Counted from the first letter of the stretch, positions 52,892-64,000 are shown. The stretch is 64,000 nucleotides of DNA from Berghia stephanieae (GCA_034508935.3 CM067449.1:1370096-1434095), one strand, 5' to 3'. Notes: generated by a model not told the origin, from the sequence alone. Program-made: numbers and translations.

Positions 52892-53434
52892 TTAACTCAC
52901 TCAATCCGAGAGAATTTTTCCCACTTTTCAAAATTAAAAAAAAAGTGTAAAAAATGAGCATGTACATAAATATTTTCACTCAACTACCATTAACATGTAA
53001 AAACTAAAAACATTAGTTTTGATAATACGTCTATACTTTGTCTCAGAAAAATGTAATGAATTGGATTCAGTAGTCTGATGTCACGCCCCCCGGCAACGGC
53101 GGCCATCTTGGTTCTAAACAAAGAAAATCATTACTTTTTATTCTTCAAACTGGCCAGAACTTTTCATAGATCTATGTCTTGTGATCAGAATGTGTGAAAG
53201 TCAAAACATGATCAAATTTATGTTTTTCCCCCTCTGGATACCCTTTTATGCTCGCCGGAGAAATATTTCATACGGGCGTCCGCCATTGCTCCGATAGTTT
53301 AGAGCCAGTGTTACTAAGTTACTATGGGTCATTAGGAAGGAAGTGACGTTACGACTATTGAATCCTATAGGCACGGGTAAAAGTAAGCGCGGGTATACTA
53401 CGGATATAGTCGGTGTTAGGGTTGATTGAGTTAA
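52892..53434. mobile_element. TTAA-flanked MITE family E split by MITE B
   Basis: TTAACTCACTCAATCCGAGA at left and GTTAGGGTTGATTGAGTTAA at right. The E interior breaks after AATGTAATGAATT and resumes at TATAGGCACGGGTAAAAG, with a complete family B element (53063-53365) in between. Confidence 0.9.
53063..53365 (+). mobile_element. MITE family B, complete copy inside MITE E
   Basis: GGATTCAGTAGTCTGATGTC to ACGTTACGACTATTGAATCC, 303 bp with both termini intact. The least disturbed reference copy of family B in the window. Confidence 0.92.
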
Positions 53435-53757
53435 GGTAAAATGCGTTTAGATGGACGTCTGGGACTAAGATGGACAAGGAGTCTCACCTCCCCCCCCCCC
53501 ACCCCCTTCTCACCTCCATCTTTTAGTGTCCTCATCGTGCAATCAAGAAACAACACCGGCTATATTATTAGTCTCGTTTAAAATAAATCTGAGGCCGGTG
53601 CCGATTTTTCTACAGTAAATCATTAGTAATTTAAAATATTTATGATAAACTCCGTCCCAGAGCTAGTTCAGATAAGATAAACTCATAAATCACAATGAGA
53701 GCTGTATTATTCGAAGTGTTTATATTATTGGTTTGTCAGTTCATTACAGGAGCGATC

Positions 53758-53949
53758 TATAGATAGAATGCGCTTGGCCAAGGAGTTCACAACATTGCCA
53801 TCCGGAAGTATAACGGACCAACACACAAACTCTGTGTAACCATGAACTTTTATAGTCTGGTTAATACAGTTTAGTGAGAACAACTCACAAACGCGGATGG
53901 CAAAAACAATAACAAAAGCCTGAGTGACGTCATCTGCATACTATCTATA
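53758..53949 (-). mobile_element. MITE family A, copy A2
   Basis: Reverse-orientation 192-bp copy from TATAGATAGAATGCGCTTGG to GCATACTATCTATA, including the CRE-like GAGTGACGTCA. Confidence 0.9.
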
Positions 53950-54240
53950 TTCATGTTTTAGTAAAAGCAGGTCATCAATCAATCACATGGTTTGTTGCTG
54001 TCCAACGATTGGACATTTCTGAACAAATGTAAACACGCTGCTTTGTTTACAAATGTTTTAACATACAAATATGTCAAGCTGAATCAAATGACCAATCGTG
54101 ATGTAAGATATTTCAAAAACTTTGAACACTTTTCACTACGTGGGTCACTTTGAGCACATATTCCAATGTGACCAACGACCTCGAGCACATGGAAATGTAA
54201 TAGTAATATAGATCATGCCCATTTGCATTACTCGGATTGA

Positions 54241-54560
54241 CAAGGTGCCCCTCTACACTCCTCTAAGCTTGGTGAGAAGTTGCCAGGCTTTGATACCAGT
54301 AAGAGGAGACATTGGGTGGCTGCGAATCGGCTTCGGTCGAGGAGCTGCCGAACGGCAAGTGCGTTACATCGGTGGGGTCTTACTACCTGTCCAATATGTA
54401 CCCGCTGTGGGCAAGACCATGAGACGGCAGAGCATCTAGTCGAACGGTGTGTTGTGACGATGCTACCCGGCGGGTTCGCGACGGTGCACGAATATGGACC
54501 AGACTTTGCTGATTGGGTCGATCGTCATAACATAGTAGTATGAGAACCATAAGAGACTGC
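54241..54560 (+). mobile_element. LINE 3' end with zinc-knuckle, second copy
   Basis: Plus-strand counterpart of 8898-9200: RRHWVAANRLRSRS, CPICTRCGQDHETAEHLVER and a conserved end DFADWVDRHNIVV before the stop at 54541. Truncated at the 5' side at about 54241. Confidence 0.75.
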
Positions 54561-54742
54561 TGCCCCTCAATCATGCATCTTCCTCCCCTCCCTCTCCACG
54601 TCCCATTTTAAAGTTTCCTCATCGTGTAATATTATTATATTCACTTGCCGAAAAAAAAAAAACCGACCCAAAAAAAAAAAAAAAAAAAAAGAAGAAAGAA
54701 AAACTCAAAACAAAACAAAGTAAAAAACCAACAGACACTATC

Positions 54743-55136
54743 TATAGATAGTATGCACTTGGCTAAGAAGCTCATAACATTGCCATCCGGAAGTATAACG
54801 GACCAACACACAAAACTGGGTGTATCCATGAACGTTTATAGTCTGGTTAATACAGTTCAGTAAACATTACTCATAAACGCGGATGGCAAAAAACAATAAC
54901 AAAGACGAGACTGACGTCAACTGCATACTATCTATATAATATGTATAGATAGTTCGAAGATGACGTCACTCAGGTCTTTGTTGATGTTTTTTGCCATCCG
55001 CGTTTATGAGTAATTCTCACTGAACTGTATTAACCCGACTATAAACGTTCATGGATACACACAGTTTTGTGTGTTGGTCCGTTATACTTCGGATGGCAAT
55101 GTTATGAACTCCTTGGCCAAGCGCATTCTATCTATA
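54743..55136. mobile_element. Inverted pair of MITE A copies (A3 and A4)
   Basis: A3 (54743-54936, minus) and A4 (54944-55136, plus) stand head to head with seven bases between, the combined unit being flanked by AATATGTAT-like sequence. Such pairs could form a long hairpin in RNA or DNA. Confidence 0.88.
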
Positions 55137-55302
55137 TAATATGTATATTGAAATGTGTAGTTTGTGCAAAGATTGATTAGAGAAAGTACATAAGACATTG
55201 GTGTGTAAGTCTTCTCGATTTACTGCCATTACAAGCTGTCACCACAGGACACATTCACGCACGTTCATGATTACACATTGTTTTGTTTGTTGGTTTGTTA
55301 AA

Positions 55303-55790
55303 GGTAGTATGCGCTTGGCTAAGGAGCTCACAGCATTGCCATCCGGAAGTATAACGGACCAACACACAAAACTATGTGTAACCTTGGACGTTTATAGTCT
55401 GGTTATTACAGTTTGGTGAGAATAGGATTCAATAGTCTGATGTCACCTCCGCCCAGCAACGAGCAGCTTGGTTCTAAACAAAGAAAATCGGTACCTTTTA
55501 TTCTCCATGCTGGCGAGAACATTTTCACATACCATATGATTAAAAGATATAAAAGTGAAAACATGATCAGATTTATAATGTTTTTCTCCTCTGGATACGC
55601 TTTTATGCTCGTCGGAGATGCATTTCATAAGGGCGTCCGCCATTGTTCCGATAGTTTAGAACCCGTTACTAAGTTACTATACGTCATTACCAGGGACGTG
55701 ACATCATGACTGTTGAAGCCTAATTCTCATAAACACGGATGACAAAAAGCAATATCAAAAACCTGAGTGACGTCAACTTCGTACTATCTA
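55303..55790 (-). mobile_element. MITE A copy A5 interrupted by MITE B
   Basis: A5 left part 55303-55420 (TAGTATGCGCTTGGCTAAGG on), right part 55725-55790 (ACTATCTATA end). Family B fills 55423-55724 with TA on each side. This is the reverse nesting order to that at 4.5 kb. Confidence 0.88.
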
Positions 55791-55856
55791 TACTTCCGGA
55801 TGGCAATGTTGTGAGCTTCTATGCCAAGCACATACTATCTATAGAAAGCCAACAGC

Positions 55857-56008
55857 AACACATAACGAGACAAGACGCGCATGCAAGGCGATGCTTCACT
55901 TATTTTTTAGGACAACGACAACGCTGTTAACTATCGGGTACTCATTTTACACCTGAGTATGCTGATAGAAGTTAGTAAAGAGCATTTTCTAAGAGCTACA
56001 ACTATGCG
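55857..56008 (-). mobile_element. SINE family 2, partial minus copy
   Basis: CCAACAGCAACACATAACG, ACGCTGTTAACTATCGGGTA and TTTTACACCTGAGTATGC follow family 2 body order; the head and the 3' tail are missing. It sits inside the MITE A cluster. Confidence 0.75.
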
Positions 56009-56051
56009 GGACTGAGTGATTCGTCTGCTTGGCATATTCTAAAGATGGCTA

Positions 56052-56435
56052 TAGATAGAATGAAGTTGACGTCACTCGGGTCTTAGTTATTGCTTTTGCC
56101 ATCCACGTTTATGAGTACTTCTCACTAAACTGTATTAACCAGACGAAAGATAGTTCGAAGATGACGTCACTTAGGTTTATATTATTGTTTTTTTGCCATC
56201 CGCGTTTATGAGTAATGCTCACTGAGCTGTTTTAACCTGACTATAAACGTTCATGGATACACACAGTTTTGTGTGTTGGTCCGTTATACTTCCGGATGGC
56301 AATGTTATGAGCTTCTTAGCCAAGCGCATACTATCTATAAAAGTTCATGGTTACACATAGTTTTGTGTGTTGGTCCGTTATACTTCCGGATGGCAATGTT
56401 GTGAGCTTCTTTGCCAAGCGCATATTATTATCTAT
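56052..56435 (+). mobile_element. MITE A cluster, copies A7-A9
   Basis: A7 (56052-56146, left half only), A8 (56147-56338, nearly complete) and A9 (56339-56435, right half only) follow one another in the same orientation, with junctions inside the element rather than at its ends, as expected from unequal exchange or replication slippage between copies. Confidence 0.8.
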
Positions 56436-56495
56436 AATGGACATATTTTGCACCCGCCAGTGTCATTCAGTGTAGCCGTGATAAGGAGTTAAATC

Positions 56496-56940
56496 GTGTC
56501 CTTCGTAAACTTATGGCCTGACACTGACCAAAAAAATGACGTCAAAATGCCAATCTTTTGCCACAAAAGAAAACAAATCGTGAGTTGTATTCAATAGTTC
56601 AACCAATGAAATAACTTCTTTCCATGAGCTCTACTAACGACAACTCACTAAGCGGTGCAAAAACCAAATAATGACGTCAAACTGCCAGTCCTTTTGGATT
56701 TCAGTATCAGGCTATAGATAGAATGCGCTTGGCCAAGGAGTTCACAACATTGCCATCCGGAAGTATAACGGACCAACACACAAACTCTGTGTAGCCATGA
56801 ACTTTTATAGTCTGGTTAATACAGTTTAGTGAGAACAACTCACAAACGCGGATGGCAAAACCAATAACAAAGGCCTGAGTGACGTCATCTGCATACTATC
56901 TATAACATAACGATGTCTACGGTTAAATCCACCTGTGTGT
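56496..56940. mobile_element. Repeat family H, copy 1, with MITE A10 inserted
   Basis: Ends contain GGCCTGACACTGACCAAAAA and, inverted, TCAGTATCAGGC; the interior has two TGACGTCA motifs and TTCAATAGTTCAACCAATGA. MITE A10 (56713-56904) is inserted after CAGGC; the 57.7 kb copy shows the empty site (GTCAGGCTACAACATAACGA). A decayed relative is at about 35150-35340. Confidence 0.8.
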
Positions 56941-57019
56941 TGGAAGCCTCAACCGTGTACACACTAGATGGATGAACCACTTTTTGTATAACCCATGATG
57001 ATATGAAGTGGTTTAGTAG

Positions 57020-57300
57020 TTAACCCTCTCCTTACCACCCATAGGAAACTCGTCACATTCGTTACGATTCAGACAACATTTTTCTCATTCTGATTTCTTT
57101 TGTTCATCATAATGTTTGAACAAAAATGTTTGCTATAGTTAAAGTATATTAACACTGTGTCGAAGAGATCGTTTAGCAGAAAGAATGTGTATAGCAAGGA
57201 CTAACAGCTATTGTGTTGGGTGAAATAAATCTATTTTTGTATAGGTTGGGCGTGAAGTTTTGGGGACAATCCGGAAAATGGCGGGTGAGGAGAAAGTTAA
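57020..57300. mobile_element. TTAA-flanked element family F, short copy
   Basis: TTAACCCTCTCCTTACCACC to GGCGGGTGAGGAGAAAGTTAA, with CACATTCGTTACGATTCAGA near the left end. Confidence 0.88.
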
Positions 57301-57401
57301 TAATATGATTGTTTGAATAAGAATGATAGGCCTTTAGTTTGTTTTCAAAGAAGAGACAGCTGTTGCAGTTAAAATGGTTGTTCAAGGCAAACCGATTAGA
57401 C

Positions 57402-57442
57402 TCACTCACTCACTCACTCACTCACTCACTCACTCACTCACT
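57402..57442. repeat. (ACTC)n microsatellite
   Basis: About ten CACT/ACTC units. Confidence 0.95.
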
Positions 57443-57711
57443 ATCCAGCATCGTCCTCATTGACGTTGGCTGCCCCCACTCTGTGATGACAAAAGTCCTC
57501 CCATTCTCTTCGTCTGTTGACGGTATCATATAATTCTCTTCCATTCATCTCTGTCCATTCTAGGAAGCCGACGACCCTGGCAACACGAACGCGGTATTAT
57601 TTGGCTAGGCGGCCGACGGCTTCGCCATTGAATATCCTGTTTTGTGTGACTCTTCATTGAACATAGTAGTGTGGCGCCCGGGATGGCGGTGGCCATTCGG
57701 GCACCGGGTTG

Positions 57712-57935
57712 GATCGTGGCCTTCGTAAAGTTATGGCCTGACACTGACCAAAAAATGACGTCAAAATTCCAGTCTTTGGCCACAAAAGAAAACAAATCGT
57801 GAGTTTTATTCAATAGTTCAACCAATGAAATAACTTGTTTCCATGAGCTCTTTTAACGACAACTCACTAAGCGGTGCAAAAAACAAATAATGACGTCAAA
57901 CTGCCAGTCCTTTTGGATTTCAGTGTCAGGCTACA
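57712..57935. mobile_element. Repeat family H, copy 2 (uninterrupted)
   Basis: GCCTGACACTGACCAAAAAA through CAGTGTCAGGC with inverted ends and two AATGACGTCAAA motifs. Serves as the empty-site reference for the A10 insertion. Confidence 0.8.
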
Positions 57936-58177
57936 ACATAACGATGGCTACGGTTGGATCCTCATTAGTCACATACCGGGCGAGCAGTTCATGTGGATCG
58001 TTGGCTCGATACCCGGGATGGTCTCGTGACGGTCAACCAGGATTTACACCTTTGCCCTCCGTATGCCTCAAGCCCCCTCACCAGCGACAAGGTAGAAGAT
58101 CCACGAGGGCGTTGGGCTATTCTTGCACCCTCTCTGTGAAGGGATCCCGACACCACACGGGAATCTGTTGATAAAAT

Positions 58178-58478
58178 GCTTCAACAGTCGTAACGTCACT
58201 TCCCTCGTAATGACGCGTGGTAACTTAGTAACTGGCTTTAAACTATCGGAACAATGGCCGATGCCCTTAAGAAATATTTCTCCGACGAGCATAAAAGCGT
58301 ATCCAGAGGAAAAAAAAATACCCATTATAAATCTGATCATAATTTGACTTTTACACATTCTGATCACAAGACATATGAAACGTTCTAGCCAGCATGAAGA
58401 ATAAAAAGTACCGATTTTCTTTGTTTAGAACCACGATGGCCGCCGTTGCTGGGCGAGGTGACATCAGACTTTTGAATC
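58178..58478 (-). mobile_element. MITE family B, minus-strand copy
   Basis: Starts with TTCAACAGTCGTAACGTCAC and ends CATCAGACTTTTGAATC, the reverse complement of the family B termini. Confidence 0.88.
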
Positions 58479-58479
58479 T

Positions 58480-58996
58480 GGGTGGGGTTCCTACCTCCCC
58501 TAGTGGGCAGGGAGGTACTTACTGTGTCTTCTATCTCCATGCATCTGTTTTCCAACTTTCTGTCTTGTCTTAGAATGAGATTACTTGGTTTTGTCCTGAC
58601 CCTGGCCGGATACCCTGGCTGAGAGGGAAACATTCAAATGTATGGTTAGTTCTGGGAGATGAATTTTTTTCCTTGTAAATCATCTCTCTGTTATGGACTT
58701 TATTATGTTTTACATATTATATATGATTTGTAAACATTTGAGTGTGTTCCTCTTTTGGGGACCTGTGCTTGTGTCTGGATGAGACTTTTAGGTGATCTCA
58801 AACTAAGTACTTTGATGGTGTGCTTTTGGAATCTACATCTGTTTCCTATTTGAACCAATTCCTCTTTGTCTTCCTTTTTCTTGGGTGCTTTAATTGTAAT
58901 TCTAGAACTTTTTACTTTCCCATTTTCTTCATTTTTACTGGAGCTGATATGACCTTAATGTGTTGCAAGCGCCGAAAAGCCCTTAAAAACAAACAC
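58480..58996 (+). mobile_element. Repeat family I, nearly full copy
   Basis: GGGTGGGGTTCCTACCTCCC to AAAGCCCTTAAAAACAAAC, colinear with 39656-40190, starting two bases after a MITE B end. Confidence 0.75.
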
Positions 58997-59343
58997 AACA
59001 GACTATTGAATCCAATGGTTGTGGTGAATCATTTTTCTAAGTTGTGGAAGGGAGCGAGACACGATTGTTTACCCATTGAATTTTAATCAGTATTTACATA
59101 GACAATGTTTGAGAGATACCAGGTGGTGAATGTGTTTTTTTCTCTCAATAAAAGATACCATTTCAGCTTTACATTCAGTCGCAATCGGACGTGTAACAAT
59201 TCAACATGCAGATATTCAATATTTTAGTGAGTATTATTTTTTTTTTCATTTTATAATTTTCTATTTTAATAGTCAAAATACGTTTTGTGTTCTCCGAGTG
59301 GAAATATTCTTTGTGTTAGTGACGACGTCCACTTATTTCATGC

Positions 59344-59479
59344 AGGTCTGATAACCCAATTCCTTATGGGCTCATTGTTGTAATGGAAATCTCCAAAAAA
59401 AAAAAAATAAATTACGAAAAATATTGTCCATTTCAACAATGTTAAACTTAGCCCATAAGTGGGTTCGGATGTCAGACCT
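59344..59479. mobile_element. MITE family D, uninterrupted copy
   Basis: CAGGTCTGATAACCCAATTC to GGATGTCAGACCTG, 136 bp with inverted arms of about 30 bp. It contains the single TTAA that is duplicated around the E insertion in the 31.7 kb copy. Confidence 0.88.
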
Positions 59480-59789
59480 GAAAATATGTACACGTCAGTT
59501 AGTTAGTGAATATTACATTGTTCATTTTATGTTTCACTATATAATATTCAGACCTGATATAAGTGTTATGTTTTACGTGTTGAAATTCTTTTATGTTAAT
59601 GAGTAGATATATTTTTCACTATCATCAGGGTTAAGATAAATTTTATGTTTTGCGAGGAGAAACGTGTTTTTATATTAGTGAGTATTATAGATGATAAGTA
59701 AATAAAATAAGTTTTGTGTTTTATCTTGTGGAAAAATTCTTTGGAAGAAATAAAGTGACATTCTATCAACTTCAACCTATGCGCTGCTA

Positions 59790-60090
59790 CGTTGTCTAGT
59801 GGTATGACACGCGCTTTCGGATCGGAAGGTCCTGGGTTCGAGCCTCGCTCGGCGCATAGTTGAGTCCTTGGATAAGGCTCTTTACTCACATTCTCTCACC
59901 GTACTCAGGTGCAAAATGAGTACCTGGCCATTAACAGCGTTGTCTCTGTCCGAAGAAATTATAATATCGCTTAACAGGCGTCTTGTCCCGTCCTACATGT
60001 TAAGTGTTGCTGTTGGTCAGGGACCCCTTGTAATGCGCTTTGAGCACGTTTAGTGGATATTGCGCTATATAAAAGCTCAATTTAAATTAA
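59790..60090 (+). mobile_element. SINE family 2, full copy
   Basis: TTGTCTAGTGGTATGACACG head, GGTTCGAGCCTCGCTCGGCG, and the GCGCTATATAAAAGCTCAAT tail. Complete and little diverged. Confidence 0.92.
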
Positions 60091-60204
60091 GAAGAATCGG
60101 TGGCTCATTCTTACGGTGTCTGGTCTTGTATTATGAACGTTCAGATCTATAGGAGGATGTCAGTGATAGCAGAAATGGTTTGTTTTCTGTTTTGTTGCCT
60201 TGAT

Positions 60205-61178
60205 ATTTTATATAGCTCAATATCCACTAAACGAACACAAAACGCTTTACAAGGGTTCCTGGCCAACAGCAACACTAATTACGTGTAGGTCAAGAGAATC
60301 CCTGACATATGGTCATCTACAGGACAGATTAGTATTGAACTTTGACTTAGTCTAATGGATAGAGAATCCCTGACATATGGTCATCTACAGGACAGTTTAG
60401 TATTAAACTTTGACTTAGTCTAATGGATAGAGAATCCCTGACATATGGTCATCTACAGGACAGTTTAGTATTAAACTTTGACTTAGTCTAATGGATAGAG
60501 AATCCCTGACATATGGTCATCTACAGGACAGTTTAGTATTGAACTTTGACTTAGTCTAATGGATAGAGAATCCCTGACATATGGTCATCTACAGGACAGA
60601 TTAGTATTGAACTTTGACTTAGTCTAATGGATAGAGAATCCCTGACATATGGTCATCTACAGGACAGTTTAGTATTAAACTTTGACTTAGTCTAATGGAT
60701 AGAGAATTCCTGACATATGGTCATCTACAGGACAGATTAGTATTAAACTTTGACTTAGTCTAATGGATAGAGAAATCCCTGACATATGGTCATCTACAGG
60801 ACAGTTTAGTATTAAACTTTGACTTAGTCTAATGGATAGAGAATCCCTGACATATGGTCATCTACAGGACAGATTAGTATTGAACTTTGACTTAGTCTAA
60901 TGGATAGAGAATCCCTGACATATGGTCATCTACAGGACAGTTTAGTATTGAACTTTGACTTAGTCTAATGGATAGAGAATCCCTGACATATGGTCATCTA
61001 CAGGACAGTTTAGTATTGAACTTTGACCGTTAACAGCGTTATCTCTGTCTGAAAAATAATTGTAACATCGCCTTACAGGCGTCATATCCCGTCCTAAATG
61101 TTAAATGTTGCTGTTGACCAGGGAAGCGCTTTGAGCACATTTAGTGGATATTGCGTCAAATAAAAGCTCAATTAAAAA
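60205..61178. repeat. 68-bp minisatellite between two inverted SINE 2 fragments
   Basis: The unit, AGAGAATCCCTGACATATGG-TCATCTACAGGACAGTTTAG-TATTRAACTTTGACTTAGTC-TAATGGAT, repeats about 10.8 times with exact 68-bp spacing (60293, 60361, 60429 and so on, to about 61025). A minus-strand SINE 2 tail (60205-60290) precedes it and a plus-strand SINE 2 3' half (61026-61178) follows. Copies differ mainly at GATTAG/GTTTAG and GAAC/AAAC. Confidence 0.95.
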
Positions 61179-61189
61179 AAAAAAAACAA

Positions 61190-61400
61190 CTCATCTTGCG
61201 ATCCGCCAGTTCTTCACTCATGGAGAAAAACATCCCCAGAACAAAGTTTGCTGAGCGTGGTTTTGCATTTTCGGCTCCAATCGCATGGAACTCTTTACCA
61301 CCTAAATCCCGACAATGTGAAAGTCTACCAGTCTTCAAACGCCTCTAAAAACCATTCTTTTCCATTCTGCTTATCGTGATTCTATGTGAACTTCGAACAA
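61190..61400 (+). mobile_element. LINE C-terminal fragment
   Basis: The plus frame encodes LRSASSSLM, KNIPRTKFAERGFAFSAPIA and WNSLPPKSRQCESLPVFKRL before a stop, the usual L2/CR1-like RT ending. An (ATA)n array follows its 3' end. Confidence 0.75.
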
Positions 61401-61488
61401 GATATGTATGTGACTGTTGTAGTGATTTTGTAGTCGAATGATGTGTGATACTATAAAAAAACTATTGGATACTGGCACTATATCAAAT

Positions 61489-61870
<382 letters not shown>

Positions 61871-62324
61871 ATCATTAAATATGCATGATATATCGATGTT
61901 CATGATTATATTTTAAAACATTATTTTGTTATTTTTATATTTCTTTTGAAAGTGATCCATAAATTGTAACTATTGAAGTATCAAGAAGATTTATGATAAA
62001 CTGACAGAATACCTTTGTTTTTATTTCAAATAGAATTTATTTTACTCTATATATCGATCAATCACAAACTTGTCTTTAATATCCAAAATTATCATATCAT
62101 AAAATTTCTCAATATTTTTAGAATTAAACGTCTAATTAATATTAATCGCGGCCTTTTATTCCAATTTTTAGAGTAAAAGTGTTTTTATTAATGTTTTGAA
62201 TTTTTCAATTCTCTCCCTTTTCAACGTTTAAAACGATTCAGACTTTCGTCTTGGTTTTGGTCACTGCCTATGCTGATGTAGTCGACGATGACTTTAATAT
62301 CACACCAGCGCCGGTACGTACCAG

Positions 62325-62539
62325 TATAGGGAATGAGATTAGCGGAAGAGTAGCGTCCCTTGATTGGACGTCACCGGCGGAGAAGTTATTAGAGAGAGAA
62401 CGTCATATATGGTTTGCATGAGACACTTCACCGAAAGCGAGGACGAGAGAGACGCATGCGCAAGACCATATTGACTTTCTCTATGTAAGGTGACGTCCAA
62501 TCAAGGGACGCTACTCTTCCGCTAATCTCATTCCCTATA
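62325..62539. mobile_element. MITE with perfect 51-bp terminal inverted repeats
   Basis: The left arm starts TATAGGGAATGAGATTAGCG and runs 51 bp; the right arm is its exact reverse complement. The whole element is 215 bp and non-coding. The terminal TA on both sides suggests a TA target duplication. Perfect arms imply a recent insertion or strong hairpin-driven correction. Confidence 0.92.
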
Positions 62540-62588
62540 CACGGACAAATTTCGTTCTGTCCAGAAATTTAAAAATTATCTTGATTAT

Positions 62589-62851
62589 TTAACCCTGTCC
62601 TTACCACCCAAAGGAAAATCGTCACATTTGTTACGATGCAGCCAACATGTTTTCATTCTATTTTCTTTTCTACATCATGATTTTTGAACAAAAATGTTTG
62701 CTATAGTTAAAGTATGGTAACACTTTGTTGACGAGCTCGTTTAGCAGAAAGAAATATGTATAGCAAGAACTAACAGATTTTGTGTTTGAGTGAAATAAAT
62801 AGGTTGGGGTTTTGGGAAAATCCGGAAAATGGCCGGTAAGGAGAGAGCTAA
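62589..62851. mobile_element. TTAA-flanked element family F, short copy
   Basis: TTAACCCTGTCCTTACCACC to TGGCCGGTAAGGAGAGAGC; the right TTAA has become CTAA. Confidence 0.85.
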
Positions 62852-62949
62852 GGTGATCTACGACTTATCAAAAAAGTTACAAGCTGGAGTCTCTTTACTA
62901 ACAAAGAGTGAAAATGGAGAGGCTTCGGATGGGAACAATACAGACAATG

Positions 62950-62978
62950 GACTTTTCGGGTTACAAACCCTTCGTCAG
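62950..62978 (-). ncRNA. Hammerhead-ribozyme-like motif, second example
   Basis: On the minus strand: CTGACGA, then GGGTT-TGT-AACCC (five paired bases), then GAAA and AGTC. Core order matches CUGANGA/stem II/GAAA/cleavage C. Stem III is at best one pair and stem I is weak. The flanking CCATTGTCTGTATTGTTCCC is shared with 12995-13020, so it belongs to a dispersed element. Confidence 0.3.
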
Positions 62979-63161
62979 CCCAACAATAAACAAATTAACG
63001 AGGAAAACAATTAAATTAAAAAATGCAATACAACTTGTATCAGTGTCAATGTCAGTTGGATACCAGGTTGGCTCGGACACGGAGATGCTTTGATTCTCTG
63101 TTTTCACCATGCTCTATAATATTTCTCATCATCATTGATACAACACATCGTTCCACACTTT

Positions 63162-63805
63162 GTCAGTATTGTGTCAATTGTTCCGATATAAACGTCTTTG
63201 ATAACGGTCTTTATGATAACAGTAATCTGTCTATACACGTCAGTATTGTGTCAATTGTCTCCGATATAAACGTCTTTGTAATGGTCTTATGATAACAGTA
63301 ATCTGTCTATACACGTCAGTATTGTGTCAATTGTCTCCGATATAAACGTCTTTGATAATGGTCTTAATGATAACAATCTGTCTATACACGTCAGTATTGT
63401 GTAATTGTTTCCGATATAAACGTCTTTGATAATGGTCTTAATGATAACAGAAATCTGTCTGTATACGTCAGTATTGTGTGAATTGTTTCCGATATAAACG
63501 TCTTTGATAATGGTCTAAGATAACAGAATCTGTCTGTATACGTCAGTATTGTGTCAATTGTTTCCGATATAAACGTCTTTGATAATGGTCTTAATGATAC
63601 AGAAATCTGTCTGTATACGTCAGTATTGTGTCAATTGTTTCGATATAAACGTCTTTGATAATGTCTTTATGATAACAGTAATCTGTCTGTATACGTCAGT
63701 ATTATGTGTCATGTTTCCGATATAAAAATCTTTGATAATAGCCTAAATAATAAAAGTAATATGTCAGTATTATGTTTAATGTTTCCGATATAAATGTTTT
63801 TGACA
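63162..63805 (+). repeat. 75-77-bp minisatellite, about 8.5 copies
   Basis: Units start GTCAGTATTGTGTCAATTGT and contain CCGATATAAACGTCTTTGAT. Starts at 63162, 63239, 63315, 63390, 63467, 63542, 63619, 63695 and 63763. The last units are most diverged. Confidence 0.93.
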
Positions 63806-64000
63806 CAACCAATTTTAATTTTAGTAATTCCCATGTAACAAATGTGAAAAAATGTTATTGCTTGTTGAAGTTAAAAACGACTAATAATATGTTCCAGAAT
63901 GGTATATTTGCAAAAGTACCTCATTTTGAAATATCAATTATTGGATACGTAGGTTGATTAGATGCCCATGTTAAAAAAATATGTTTTATTTTCTTAATAT

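Overview
The window is a piece of an intron-rich, AT-rich eukaryotic nuclear genome. The single recognisable host gene is VPS26, the arrestin-like subunit of retromer, on the + strand from about 10.3 to 33.4 kb. Its protein lies between vertebrate VPS26A and VPS26B. Together with long trinucleotide microsatellites, tRNA-derived SINEs, L2/CR1-like and RTE LINEs and many small inverted-repeat transposons, this suggests a marine invertebrate, perhaps an echinoderm or another non-vertebrate deuterostome. The species cannot be fixed from sequence alone.

Layout. 1-10.2 kb is intergenic: microsatellites, a LINE tail, nested MITEs and a near-identical 1.22 kb tandem duplication (4.88-7.33 kb). 10.3-33.4 kb is VPS26. 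A probable first exon holds only the ATG codon and is followed by eight further coding positions. One of these, exon 6, exists as two alternative versions (6a and 6b) of identical length and phase, which predicts mutually exclusive splicing. The introns are full of nested transposons. Intron 4 carries an L2-like LINE with a 5' inversion that split a SINE and was later hit by an RTE LINE and a hAT-type element. 33.4-64 kb has no convincing gene. It holds TTAA-flanked MITE families, a long 30/31-bp minisatellite (40.8-41.6 kb), a cluster of a LINE/SINE-tail repeat (44.9-48.8 kb), a MITE cluster (53.7-56.9 kb), a 68-bp minisatellite (60.3-61.0 kb), a MITE with perfect 51-bp arms (62.3 kb) and a 75-77-bp minisatellite (63.2-63.8 kb).

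The most interesting biology is the VPS26 exon 6 duplication. Both copies encode the same first 20 residues although 14 of those 20 codons differ silently, and all eight amino-acid differences lie in the last 15 residues. Including both copies, or neither, brings an early stop. Exon 6a also has an unusual acceptor: a purine-rich end preceded by about 122 nt without any AG, the signature of a distant branch point. The gene would thus make two retromer subunits that differ in one strand region of the C-terminal arrestin domain, next to the VPS35-binding loop. No LTR retroelement, virus-like element, rRNA, CRISPR array or functional tRNA gene was recognised.
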